Translations under genes and position numbers: made by a program
In this document: positions 28,056-36,271 of the stretch, piece by piece
How the letters are laid out: each line of letters starts with the position of its first letter
How positions within the stretch are numbered: position 1 is the stretch's first letter
Notes under the pieces: model-generated
Seen by the model: the letters and a program-made list of their open reading frames with translations, nothing else
What the model was told of the DNA's origin: nothing
The model's database searches: none
Assembly: GCF_000788395.1 (NCBI RefSeq)
Contig: NZ_CP009888.1
Span: forward strand, 3,120,001-3,184,000
DNA from: Pseudoalteromonas piratica
Lineage (GTDB): Bacteria > Pseudomonadota > Gammaproteobacteria > Enterobacterales > Alteromonadaceae
Direction of reading: 5' to 3'
DNA: 64,000 bases

Positions 28056-29153
28056 CTAAGATAACTGACGTTTGAAATCTTTAATAACGCTATTTAACGA
28101 ATTGATAATTTTAACATGGCTGAAAGCCAGCTCTTCAAATTTCAGAAGGGTTTCATCGGTTACTTTTGTGAGCTTAGTCTCTTCATCTGTGGTGAGCTCT
28201 AACTGGCTAAAGATCTCGAAGAATGCGAGCGATTGATTGCTTTGAATTTGTTGAGTCTGTTCAGTAAAGAGTCCCATTTTATTTTGTAAATCATCGAGCT
28301 CAAATGCGATTTTTTTGAAATAAAGCTGTTTTACATACTCTTGATTGAGGGTTTCAATTTGGTGGTTCGCGCACTCAATATAGGCAGCTACAACATCTAA
28401 TATTTGCCCTTTACGCACCTCATCTTCAGGCATGTTTTTGATTAAAATACAGATATTGCTGTCTTTAAAAAAGTATCTGCGACCTGCATTAATAATACGA
28501 TCATCACGCTGCATAACCAGCTTAAACAAGTCCTCTTCCATGCCACAAGCTCTCGCAGAAGGACTATCCCAATAACTAATTTGGGTATTTTCGTTATATG
28601 CCACTGAAGCGGTGATTTCCAAGCTTTGAAGGTAGGAAAAAATATGCAGCAAAAACTCGCTGTAATTTGTGCATGAAAGGCATGACTGCATGGCTCTTGC
28701 CGTATTACCCCACATAAAAGAATCAGACATCGCAGAAAACACTGCAGTGTTTGCATCCTGTTCAGCAATTTTAAGCGCATCAAACTCTTGCTGATTTGCC
28801 AACGCTTTTTTAATTTTGATAAGTAATAATGGCGGAATAAAAGTACGTTTATCAATCCAATCGGCTGCACCTGCATCAAAAGCAGCCATTTTCACTTCAA
28901 GGTCTTCTGAAGCACTCAAGAAAATAATAATCGGTGGGTTTGCTTGCTTCTTAACATACTCAATTAACTCAACACCGTTACCATCTGGAAAATAGTAATC
29001 TAACACTATGACACTAAAATCAGCATTTTCACACAAGGCTTTAGCTTGCTCTAAGCTATATGCCTGCGAAATCTGATATTCATCTGTCAGACTCGAAGCA
29101 ACAAGTTCATTTAAACAAACATCATCTTCGGCGATTAATAAGTTAATTTTCAT
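28056..29153 (-). CDS. Response regulator with an uncharacterised C-terminal domain
   Basis: The 365-residue protein begins with a CheY-like receiver domain: E9-D10-D11 acidic pocket, phosphoacceptor Asp52 in VLDYYFPDG, Ser80 and Lys102. The remaining 240 residues match no output domain I recognise: no helix-turn-helix, GGDEF, EAL, HD-GYP or kinase motifs. Residues about 150-270 look like a mixed alpha/beta sensor fold with several cysteines (CLSC, ACG). Residues about 270-365 are rich in heptad-like helices, suggesting a coiled coil. No kinase gene is adjacent. It may act by protein-protein contact. Confidence 0.8.
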   Translation of the reverse strand: MKINLLIAEDDVCLNELVASSLTDEYQISQAYSLEQAKALCENADFSVIVLDYYFPDGNGVELIEYVKKQANPPIIIFLSASEDLEVKMAAFDAGAADWIDKRTFIPPLLLIKIKKALANQQEFDALKIAEQDANTAVFSAMSDSFMWGNTARAMQSCLSCTNYSEFLLHIFSYLQSLEITASVAYNENTQISYWDSPSARACGMEEDLFKLVMQRDDRIINAGRRYFFKDSNICILIKNMPEDEVRKGQILDVVAAYIECANHQIETLNQEYVKQLYFKKIAFELDDLQNKMGLFTEQTQQIQSNQSLAFFEIFSQLELTTDEETKLTKVTDETLLKFEELAFSHVKIINSLNSVIKDFKRQLS

Positions 29154-29205
29154 AATCTAAGCACATTTTTAACTACAACTTTAATCATAGGATAATATCA
29201 CAAAT

Positions 29206-29239
29206 AAAAAAGCCCAATAGCTGCTAGCATTGGGCTTTT
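29206..29239 (-). terminator. Rho-independent terminator of amtB
   Basis: AAAAGCCCAAT (29208-29218) pairs with ATTGGGCTTTT (29229-29239). On the minus strand a T run follows. It lies 44 bp beyond the amtB stop. Confidence 0.88.
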
Positions 29240-29282
29240 AAATAACTTTGTAACTTAAAGTAACACGTAGTCTATTTTAGGC

Positions 29283-30515
29283 TTAAATGTTGCCTCTTAC
29301 AGTTACAAATTCAGGGTAGGCATCTACACCACAATCATGTTGATCCATACCATTAATTTCTTCTTCTTCACCAACACGAATGCCCATCGTCTTTTTAAGT
29401 ACAGCCCAAACAATATAAGAGCTCACAAAAACAAAACCAAAGATAACCAATGCACCAATAAGCTGATTAACAAAGGTTGCATCGCTATTAGAGAATGGTA
29501 CTAACATAAGCCCTAAGAAACCACATACACCATGCACAGAAATCGCGCCTACAGGGTCATCAATCTTAGCCTTATCAAGTGCCACAATACTAAACACCAC
29601 AAGGCTGCCACCTAATGCACCACCTAACACAGCAAGCAGCGGGCTTGGTGACGCTGGCTCTGCCGTTATAACCACAAGACCTGCTAACGCACCATTTAGC
29701 ACCATAGTTAAATCAGCTTTACGCCACAATACTTTACATAATAACAGTGCAGCGATTGCACCAGCAGCTGCCGCCGCATTGGTATTTAGCAGGATTTGAC
29801 TCACTGCGGTTGCATTTTCTTTGTCTGAAAGCAGTAATTGCGAACCACCGTTAAAACCAAACCAACCCATCCACAAAATAAACGTACCTAATGTAGCTAA
29901 TGGTAGGTTAGAACCTGGAATTGGATAAATTTCACCATTTTTACCGTACTTGCCTTTACGTGCGCCAAGTAATAATACACCAGCAAGCGCAGCTGCTGCG
30001 CCAGCCATATGCACAATGCCGGAACCCGCAAAATCAACAAAACCCATTTCTGATAAGAAGCCACCGCCCCACGTCCAATACCCTTCTAAAGGATAAATAA
30101 AACCTGTTAACACAACACAAAAAACAAGGAATGACCAGAGCTTCATACGTTCAGCAACTGCACCAGATACAATAGACATTGCCGTTGCAACAAACACTAC
30201 CTGAAAAAAGAAATCAGATTGTAGCGCATGATCTGCATCAGCTGCCTCTGTTCCTATCAACATTCCAAGCGAAGGTAAAAAGCCACCTTCAGCGTTGTCT
30301 ACATACATAATGTTGTAGCCAACAATTAAGTAAACCGTACACGCAATAGCATAGAGTGCTACGTTTTTGGTTAAAATTTCAGTGGTATTTTTAGAGCGCA
30401 CTAAACCAGCTTCTAACATGGCAAAACCTGCTGCCATCCACATAACTAAAATACCCGACATTAAGAAGTAAAATGTATCGAGTGCAAATTTTAATTCAAC
30501 TACTGTATTTTCCAT
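29283..30515 (-). CDS. amtB: Ammonium transporter AmtB
   Basis: The 410-residue membrane protein has 11 or so helices and the Amt signatures. These include Asp161 in FVDFAGSGIVHM, the twin pore histidines His169 and His328 (ISVHGVCG), and GARKGKYGKNG in the cytoplasmic loop. It conducts ammonium into the cell under nitrogen limitation and is plugged by GlnK. The glnK gene lies 10 bp upstream in the usual glnK-amtB operon. There is no obvious cleaved signal peptide, unlike E. coli AmtB. Confidence 0.95.
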   Translation of the reverse strand: MENTVVELKFALDTFYFLMSGILVMWMAAGFAMLEAGLVRSKNTTEILTKNVALYAIACTVYLIVGYNIMYVDNAEGGFLPSLGMLIGTEAADADHALQSDFFFQVVFVATAMSIVSGAVAERMKLWSFLVFCVVLTGFIYPLEGYWTWGGGFLSEMGFVDFAGSGIVHMAGAAAALAGVLLLGARKGKYGKNGEIYPIPGSNLPLATLGTFILWMGWFGFNGGSQLLLSDKENATAVSQILLNTNAAAAAGAIAALLLCKVLWRKADLTMVLNGALAGLVVITAEPASPSPLLAVLGGALGGSLVVFSIVALDKAKIDDPVGAISVHGVCGFLGLMLVPFSNSDATFVNQLIGALVIFGFVFVSSYIVWAVLKKTMGIRVGEEEEINGMDQHDCGVDAYPEFVTVRGNI

Positions 30516-30525
30516 GACATTCCCC

Positions 30526-30864
30526 TTAAATTGCTGCTTCGTCTAGTTCGCCCGTACGAATACGAACAATTTGCTCTAGGTCGTAGACAAAAATTTTGCC
30601 ATCACCAATCTTGCCGGTCTGTGCCACATTGCTAATCGCTTCAATTACCCGATCTACATTGTCACTTTGGGTTGCGATTTCTACTTTGATTTTTGGAATA
30701 AAATCAACTTGATATTCTGCACCGCGATATAGTTCAGTATGCCCTCGTTGACGGCCAAAACCTTTTACATCAACTACTGTCATGCCCTCAATGCCAAGAT
30801 CTGACATTGCCTCTCTCACATCATCAAGCTTAAATGGCTTAATAATCGCACTGATCATTTTCAT
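30526..30864 (-). CDS. glnK: Nitrogen regulatory protein P-II (GlnK)
   Basis: The 112-residue PII protein keeps the T-loop with Tyr51 (ELYRGAEY), the uridylylation site. It also has the B-loop KIGDGKIFVYDLEQIVRIRTGE for ATP and 2-oxoglutarate. GlnK senses nitrogen status and blocks AmtB when ammonium is plentiful. Pairing with amtB supports the name GlnK over GlnB. The start has AGG eight bases upstream. Expression is likely under NtrC and sigma-54. Confidence 0.95.
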   Translation of the reverse strand: MKMISAIIKPFKLDDVREAMSDLGIEGMTVVDVKGFGRQRGHTELYRGAEYQVDFIPKIKVEIATQSDNVDRVIEAISNVAQTGKIGDGKIFVYDLEQIVRIRTGELDEAAI

Positions 30865-30907
30865 AAGGAGTACCTGTTGTCGTTTTTTTAATTTGTATCA
30901 AGTTAAA

Positions 30908-30924
30908 TCCAACCTTTATGCCAA
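30908..30924 (-). promoter_or_regulatory. Probable sigma-54 promoter of glnK-amtB
   Basis: On the minus strand the sequence reads TTGGCATAAAGGTTGGA. This matches the TGGCAC-N5-TTGCA form with correct spacing and two deviations (T for C at the end of the -24 box, G for C in the -12 box). Transcription would start near 30897, about 33 bases before glnK. Confidence 0.6.
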
Positions 30925-30985
30925 TAATATTTTCTTATCTAATTCATAAGGTTAAGCAATTTACAATGTGTTACAAGAAAGTGAG

Positions 30986-31033
30986 TGCACCACAAGGGTG
31001 CGTAAATATTGGCTTTATGAACGTTTTGGTGCA
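30986..31033. promoter_or_regulatory. Two NtrC-like enhancer sites upstream of glnK
   Basis: TGCACC-ACAA-GGGTGCG at 30986-31002 matches the NtrC consensus (TGCACC, four bases, TGGTGCA) in nearly every fixed position. A second site at 31017-31033 keeps the right half TGGTGCA exactly and has a poor left half. Their centres are 31 bp apart (three helical turns). They sit about 100-130 bp upstream of the predicted start. Confidence 0.6.
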
Positions 31034-31164
31034 AAAAATGAAATATTGAAACTTGCTTTAGTAACCGTTTTTGACACAGAATATGGACAACGGAGTTGGC
31101 ACATAACCCAAAGCATAGCTAACTCGATGGAATAAATAACTATAACGAAAGGATATATAAGCAT

Positions 31165-32373
31165 ATGGCTTATTGGGTTATCCAAGCTATTATCGCAGTC
31201 ATCATGCTCTTAGGTGGTTTATCTGACATTGACACCGATAGAGAAATGCATGGCCTAGCAAATACATTCGCCTATGCTGGTACCCGCGTAGCGCTCGTAT
31301 TTCTGATCACCCACTTTTTAATTCGTGCTCCTATTAATTTCTTACGCAACAAAGAATCTGGCTTTTTTAAAATTTGTCTGTTTGGCATCATATTTGTAGT
31401 TATTGGCGCTTACCTTGGTGCTAGCCTTCGTGAATTAGGACGGGACGTATTTAAACCAATAGATAAAGAGATTGCTTACTACCAAGCTAACCCAGACAAA
31501 GATCCACTTAACCAACCGGTAGAATCAGCTGAAGAAAAAGTTAAAAACCAAGACAGCGAACAGGTAAATACCGAACATTCGGTCCCATCTGAATTTAAAA
31601 AAGGCTTTAAAGAGGGATACAGTCAAGCCCACCTTAACGCTCGAAAAGAACTCGAAAAAATGCACCAAGGTGATCAAGAGGCCATAGACCGTGCTAATTC
31701 AAAACGATTTAGATCTGAGCTTGGCTTTTTTGCTTTATGGCTACTGGCTTACTTACCTTTATCAGCATTAAATCGCCGCTTTCAAGTTAAAAACCAACTA
31801 AAGCAAAGCCAAATTGCCTTACTAATGAGCCAACTCAATCCGCATTTTTTGTTTAACTCATTGAACAGTATTCGCGGCATGATATTTGAGGATAAACAGC
31901 TAGCAAAAGAGCTGATTGACAAGTTAAATGAGCTATTCCGCTATAACTTAACAGCAAATAAACATCCTACCGTAAAGTTAAAAGAAGAGTTGCGCATTTG
32001 TGAATTTTATCTTGATATAGAACATATTCGCCTTGAAGAGCGCTTGCTAATCGAGATGCACGTTGATGAAACGTGTTTGAACATTAAAGTGCCTACCATG
32101 GGTATTCTCACCTTGATTGAAAATTCAATTAAACATGGCATTGCGCCAAGACAAGAACAAAGTCTTTTAGTTGTTGATATTGCAAAGGACAAAAATCAAT
32201 TGGTGGTTACTGTAAGCAACCCAATCTATAGCGGAACATACAAAGTAGAGAGCACAGGCACTGGTCAAGAAAACCTGATAAAACGTTTACAGCTAATGTA
32301 TAACGAAAACGCTTCACTGAATGCTGCGTTAGAAGACGATAAATACGTCGCATGCTTAACGCTACCAATTTAA
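31165..32373 (+). CDS. LytS-type sensor histidine kinase
   Basis: The 402-residue kinase has TM helices at about 3-18, 36-56, 67-86 and 186-202. A long polar loop (about 100-180) with a coiled-coil character lies between the third and fourth. The His_kinase domain keeps the phosphoacceptor His227 in MSQLNPHFLFNSLNSIRGM. The ATP site has the N-box IENSIKHG (Asn320) and a G-box STGTGQENLIKRL. It is the only one of the three neighbouring kinase-like proteins with both halves intact, so it is the likely phosphate source for the LytTR regulator at the end of the cluster. The signal is unknown. Confidence 0.88.
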   Translation: MAYWVIQAIIAVIMLLGGLSDIDTDREMHGLANTFAYAGTRVALVFLITHFLIRAPINFLRNKESGFFKICLFGIIFVVIGAYLGASLRELGRDVFKPIDKEIAYYQANPDKDPLNQPVESAEEKVKNQDSEQVNTEHSVPSEFKKGFKEGYSQAHLNARKELEKMHQGDQEAIDRANSKRFRSELGFFALWLLAYLPLSALNRRFQVKNQLKQSQIALLMSQLNPHFLFNSLNSIRGMIFEDKQLAKELIDKLNELFRYNLTANKHPTVKLKEELRICEFYLDIEHIRLEERLLIEMHVDETCLNIKVPTMGILTLIENSIKHGIAPRQEQSLLVVDIAKDKNQLVVTVSNPIYSGTYKVESTGTGQENLIKRLQLMYNENASLNAALEDDKYVACLTLPI

Positions 32374-32393
32374 TATAAGGTCCAAATACGGTT

Positions 32394-33497
32394 ATGAATT
32401 TCAGTTACATTCGAAATACCAGCCCTAATTATTGGCGATACCAAGGGCCTATATTAGTTATTTCTTTTTTATTCAGTTATTTGGGTGTTTGGGGTGTTTT
32501 TAACGAACCTGATGCCGAGGCTATGCCTATTATCCAACTAGGTTGGTACGGTGCTTTTGCACTAACCACATATCAACTAATCATGATTTTTGCCGTGTTT
32601 CATATCGGCCTGCGCGGTATTTATAAACACTACAAAGCCTATGCAAAAACCAAGTGGAAACTATTCTTACTGCTACTTGCCGCTTCAACAGTAACGGCTC
32701 TGGCAATAATAATTTTAGATTTCTTGCCAGTATTACTTTCAATCACCCCTTACTCACTAGAGGAATATCTAAATAGCATTATGCATTTGGATAGCCTAGG
32801 ACAGTCACTCGTTGCCTATGTTGTTTATAACATCATCTTTATGTTGGTCTGGGCATATTTCTATGTGCTTGCGGCGAGCATTTCAAATTACAAGCAACTT
32901 GCTCTGTTATTAAAGAAACAAAAGCTACAAATCCTGACTAACCGAGTAAACCCAGAGTTTCTTTTCGATACAATGGAAGCCATTAAGCAACAAATTGATA
33001 TTGATGAAGAAAAAGCGGCAGAGCTAGTTACGAAAGCGTCTGATTTATTCCGTTACAATCTTATGTCAAGTAAAGCGGCGGATGCAAAACTCACTGATGA
33101 AGTTACCAGCTTAACAAATTATCTTGAACTGCTGGAAGAGCAAAACCGTGCACCCAAAAAGCATACAATAAAACTTCATGATGATGCTCTAGGTCCTAAT
33201 ATTCCTAGCATGACACTCATTTTCATCTGTTCATTTTTACTTAACTCGTCGCGTCAACGTACGGGTGAGTTGAGCCTAGTAGGATTTATAAAACACAACA
33301 CGTATCGAATAGAAATTTCGCATCATAGCCATGGCAAATTCTTTTTAGATACAGAGCATTACGATAATGTAAAAAGCCGACTAGAGCATATGTATGCAAC
33401 TTCAGCGAGCATGGTTTTAGTAAAAAAAGGCAAACAAAGAAAAGTTATTATTGAACTGCCAATCGACTGGCAACAACAGCTCGATAAAACAGCGTAA
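32394..33497 (+). CDS. LytS-type pseudokinase (phosphoacceptor His replaced by Glu)
   Basis: The 367-residue protein has four predicted TM helices (about 18-37, 50-74, 90-112, 138-163) followed by a degenerate His_kinase domain. Where active members read NPHFLFN it reads NPEFLFD, so the phosphoacceptor is Glu188. The helix after it (DLFRYNLMSSKAADAKLTDE) is still clearly homologous to the upstream kinase. The expected N-box is replaced by an ordinary hydrophobic stretch near 275-285, and no glycine-rich box is seen. It is therefore unlikely to be phosphorylated or to bind ATP, and may dimerise with the intact kinase. It begins 20 bp after that gene. Confidence 0.8.
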   Translation: MNFSYIRNTSPNYWRYQGPILVISFLFSYLGVWGVFNEPDAEAMPIIQLGWYGAFALTTYQLIMIFAVFHIGLRGIYKHYKAYAKTKWKLFLLLLAASTVTALAIIILDFLPVLLSITPYSLEEYLNSIMHLDSLGQSLVAYVVYNIIFMLVWAYFYVLAASISNYKQLALLLKKQKLQILTNRVNPEFLFDTMEAIKQQIDIDEEKAAELVTKASDLFRYNLMSSKAADAKLTDEVTSLTNYLELLEEQNRAPKKHTIKLHDDALGPNIPSMTLIFICSFLLNSSRQRTGELSLVGFIKHNTYRIEISHHSHGKFFLDTEHYDNVKSRLEHMYATSASMVLVKKGKQRKVIIELPIDWQQQLDKTA

Positions 33498-33599
33498 CCA
33501 CTCATCTTAGTTTTTTGCCGTTTATCATTTTAATTGGCGCGATAATTATAAAATCGATAGACTCAAAATAGTCTGTCAAAAAAGAGACTTTCTTTTTAT

Positions 33600-34154
33600 A
33601 TGTTTGAAAAAAATGCGGAAGCACCACTAAATCCTCACTTCTTGTTTAATAGCATGAACGCTATCCGCTATATGATTTTCGAAAATCAAGATTTAGCGAG
33701 CGACTTACTAGGCAAATTAGCTGAGCTTATTCGTTATCAATTAAACGACGGTGTAACGAATACAAGTTTTAGCGATGATTTAACACAACTCGAGCACTTA
33801 CTTGATTTAGAAGCATTGCGCTTAGAAGAGCGATTTACCCTAACTAAGAATTTAAGCAAACTGGTAAGCCCTCACCCATTACCTTGCTCAGTGCTCTTAC
33901 CATTAGTTGAATACGTGTTTATAAAAAAAGACATCTACAGCGTAAGCCACAACAACCTTGTTATAAGTACAAAAGAAGCTGGCAGTGCACTTGTTTTTAC
34001 ACTTAACTTAACACAGTCACCTAAAATTAAATCGGGCGACTTACCGCTAGATAACCTAATTGAGCAATTAGGCATGGGCAATATTTGCAGTGCAACACAA
34101 ACATGTGATGCAAACACTTACACGATGGAGTTAACTTTTAACAATGAGTATTAG
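33600..34154 (+). CDS. Soluble truncated LytS-type protein keeping the phosphoacceptor His
   Basis: The 184-residue protein has no membrane segment and starts almost directly at the phosphoacceptor motif, APLNPHFLFNSMNAIRYMIF (His13). It continues with ELIRYQLND and LDLEALRLEERF, as in LytS kinases. After residue 90 the ATP-binding part is eroded: LLPLVEYVFIKKD stands where the N-box should be, and no glycine loop is present. It may be a phosphotransfer or dimerisation partner without its own kinase activity. The stop overlaps the start of the response-regulator gene by 11 bp, so the two are translationally coupled. A weak AAGAGA lies upstream. Confidence 0.75.
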   Translation: MFEKNAEAPLNPHFLFNSMNAIRYMIFENQDLASDLLGKLAELIRYQLNDGVTNTSFSDDLTQLEHLLDLEALRLEERFTLTKNLSKLVSPHPLPCSVLLPLVEYVFIKKDIYSVSHNNLVISTKEAGSALVFTLNLTQSPKIKSGDLPLDNLIEQLGMGNICSATQTCDANTYTMELTFNNEY

Positions 34155-34866
34155 AATAATAATTGTTGATGACGAACGTCTTGCACGCAGTGAACTAAAG
34201 CGCCTGCTGTCAAAGCATAGCCAAATTGAAATTGTTGATGAAGCTAAAAACGCTGAAGAGGCCAGTGAAAAAATTGCAGAGCATAAACCTGACGCCATCT
34301 TTCTAGATATTCATATGCCTGGCGCAACTGGCTTAGAATTAGCTGAATCACTGGGTGACGATGTAAACATCATCTTTTGTACTGCTTACGACCAATTTGC
34401 TGTCGAAGCATTTTCGTTAAACGCTATGGATTACTTAGTAAAACCTGTAAACCCTGCCCGTTTAGCTGAGAGCATTGAAAAATTAGAAAAACGCATCGAA
34501 CAAAGCGCATCAAATACAGGCTTACCAGACGACCATAAATTAATGGTGAAATACGGCGAAACCATGCGCATTATTGAACTTCGTGAAATTATTCGATTTG
34601 AGTCAATTGGTAACCATGCCGCTATTTATACACCTCATGGTAAAGCATACCTTCACAGTTCATTAAACAAAATTGAAGCTAAATTAGATGAAAGACATTA
34701 TTTCAGAGCAAGCCGTTCTGACATTATTCGTCTCGATGCAATTGAAAGTATGGAACAAGCAATTAGTTACGGTTTAACAGCGACATTGAGCAATGGTCAA
34801 ACCGTCGAAATTTCCCGTAGACAGGCAACTAAATTACGCCAACTTCTTGAATTTACTCAGTTGTAA
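34144..34866 (+). CDS. LytTR-family response regulator
   Basis: The 240-residue regulator has an N-terminal receiver domain (Asp9, Asp10, phosphoacceptor Asp55 in FLDIHMPG, Lys in YLVKPVNP). A C-terminal LytTR DNA-binding domain follows (about 132-238, with IRFESIGNHAAIYTPHGKAYL and HYFRASRSDIIRLDAIESM). Regulators of this type bind direct repeats upstream of their targets. It ends the cluster of three LytS-like genes, and its start overlaps the stop of the third. Targets are unknown; its own operon is an obvious candidate. Confidence 0.92.
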   Translation: MSIRIIIVDDERLARSELKRLLSKHSQIEIVDEAKNAEEASEKIAEHKPDAIFLDIHMPGATGLELAESLGDDVNIIFCTAYDQFAVEAFSLNAMDYLVKPVNPARLAESIEKLEKRIEQSASNTGLPDDHKLMVKYGETMRIIELREIIRFESIGNHAAIYTPHGKAYLHSSLNKIEAKLDERHYFRASRSDIIRLDAIESMEQAISYGLTATLSNGQTVEISRRQATKLRQLLEFTQL

Positions 34867-34879
34867 AACGACATAATAA

Positions 34880-34903
34880 AAAGAGGCTAAACGCCTCTTT
34901 TTT
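34880..34903 (+). terminator. Rho-independent terminator of the LytS/LytTR cluster
   Basis: AAAGAGGC (34880-34887) pairs with GCCTCTTT (34893-34900) around loop TAAAC, followed by further T. It is 13 bp after the stop. Confidence 0.9.
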
Positions 34904-34922
34904 CATTCTAGTGCAGTATCTC

Positions 34923-36155
34923 TTACTGGTGGATAACCACCTGATTTCGCCCCCCACCTTTAGCATCATATAATGCAACATCGGCGCGATTAATTAAGTC
35001 AGTTAATTCTTCATCCTGCTGCAATTGCGCAACGCCCGCACTTATAGAGAAGCTGATAAATTGTCCAGCTGCTTCAACTTGTATATTTGATAGTGAAAAG
35101 CGAAGCTCATCTAATTTTTCAAATGCGGCATCCTGATCTTCATCGCTGAACAAGATAGCAAATTCCTCACCACCCAGGCGTGCCATTAAGGCATCGTCAA
35201 ATTGCGATGCCATTTTGTTGGATAAGAAGCTCAACACTTCGTCTCCTGCTTGATGGCCATAAGTATCATTAATCTGTTTAAAGTGATCAATATCTATAAC
35301 CGCAAGGCTTAACACCGATTGCTGAGCTACTTTTTGTTCTGCAGCTTGATAGAAGTAACGGCGATTATACAGGCCCGTTAAATAATCTTTATTTGCAGAA
35401 TCTTTGATTGTTTCAATGAGGTTTAATTGTTCCATCGTCATCATTACACGACAATGAAACTCTTCTGGCGCAAAAGGTTTAGTTAAGAAATCATTTGCAC
35501 CATGCTTTATAAATTTTGCTGATAGGCTTTGACTGCCAGAGCCCGAAATACCAATAATACCTAAACTATCGCGACCGCGTTTTGAACGAATACTTTTTAC
35601 AAGTTCGAAACCATCTTTCTTCGGCATAGCATAATCAGTGAGCAGCAGTTTAATACTCTCATCAGCTAATAACTTTTCATATGCTTGCTCACCATCTTCC
35701 GCCTCTTCCACATCGTAAAGTAAGCGTTCAAGATTTTGTCGCATCATGGTACGACTAGTTTGAGAATCATCAGCAACTAACACTTTAGTCCCCTGATTCC
35801 CCAATAATTGAGCAAGTTGTTTAACAGCGTAAGTATAAGAATCGCGGTTTTCCTTAAGTACATAATCCACCACACCCATTTCAAGCATTTGCTGTCGCTT
35901 AAATTCGTCGATGCTACCTGTCAGTACCAATGTTGGAATACCACAACGCAAGGTCAAAGTAGCCACTTCGCCATTACTCGCATCTGGTAGGTTTAAATCA
36001 ACCAACGCCAAAGTATATTTATTATTTTTAATGAGCCCCGCAGACTCACGTAGCGATGCGGCAAAATCTACCGGCACAGATAGGTACTGCGATACCAAGT
36101 GACGCAACACTTGTTGCACCATTTTGCTATCTTCAACGATTAAAATACGTTGCAT
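34923..36155 (-). CDS. Diguanylate cyclase with two receiver domains (REC-REC-GGDEF)
   Basis: The 410-residue protein has a first receiver domain (IVEDS, Asp53 in LVDLNLPD), a second one (VADDS at 126-130, Asp174 in LLTDYAMP, Lys in FLTKPF) and a C-terminal GGDEF domain. The catalytic GGEEF is at 328-332, and metal and substrate residues lie in VIDIDHFKQINDTYGH. It should make cyclic di-GMP. The usual product-inhibition RxxD site before GGEEF is absent (SQFDD in that region). The layout recalls PleD. The start has GGAG at good spacing. No cognate kinase is adjacent on the same strand. Confidence 0.92.
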   Translation of the reverse strand: MQRILIVEDSKMVQQVLRHLVSQYLSVPVDFAASLRESAGLIKNNKYTLALVDLNLPDASNGEVATLTLRCGIPTLVLTGSIDEFKRQQMLEMGVVDYVLKENRDSYTYAVKQLAQLLGNQGTKVLVADDSQTSRTMMRQNLERLLYDVEEAEDGEQAYEKLLADESIKLLLTDYAMPKKDGFELVKSIRSKRGRDSLGIIGISGSGSQSLSAKFIKHGANDFLTKPFAPEEFHCRVMMTMEQLNLIETIKDSANKDYLTGLYNRRYFYQAAEQKVAQQSVLSLAVIDIDHFKQINDTYGHQAGDEVLSFLSNKMASQFDDALMARLGGEEFAILFSDEDQDAAFEKLDELRFSLSNIQVEAAGQFISFSISAGVAQLQQDEELTDLINRADVALYDAKGGGRNQVVIHQ

Positions 36156-36227
36156 AGTTACACTCCAACTAAGCTAAACGCCTTTAACAGGCTTATTATT
36201 GTGACACACTTATACCACAGAACCATT

Positions 36228-36258
36228 AAAAAAAGGGCAACATGCGTTACCCTTTTTT
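36228..36258. terminator. Bidirectional terminator between the DUF2189 gene and the GGDEF gene
   Basis: A hairpin with A-rich and T-rich arms (GGG/CCC and AAC/GTT pairs, one A.C mismatch, loop ATGC) is flanked by A and T runs. It lies 14 bp beyond the DUF2189 stop. Confidence 0.75.
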
Positions 36259-36271
36259 ATAATTATTTACA

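Noticed and set aside
28442..28879. 145-codon alternative frame within the response-regulator gene
   Set aside because: Tryptophan- and cysteine-rich composition typical of an out-of-frame translation; the receiver-domain frame is the real one.
33600..34154. Pseudogene fragment of a kinase
   Set aside because: The frame is intact, keeps a near-perfect phosphoacceptor motif and overlaps the regulator start, so I treat it as a gene; decay of only its ATP half remains possible.
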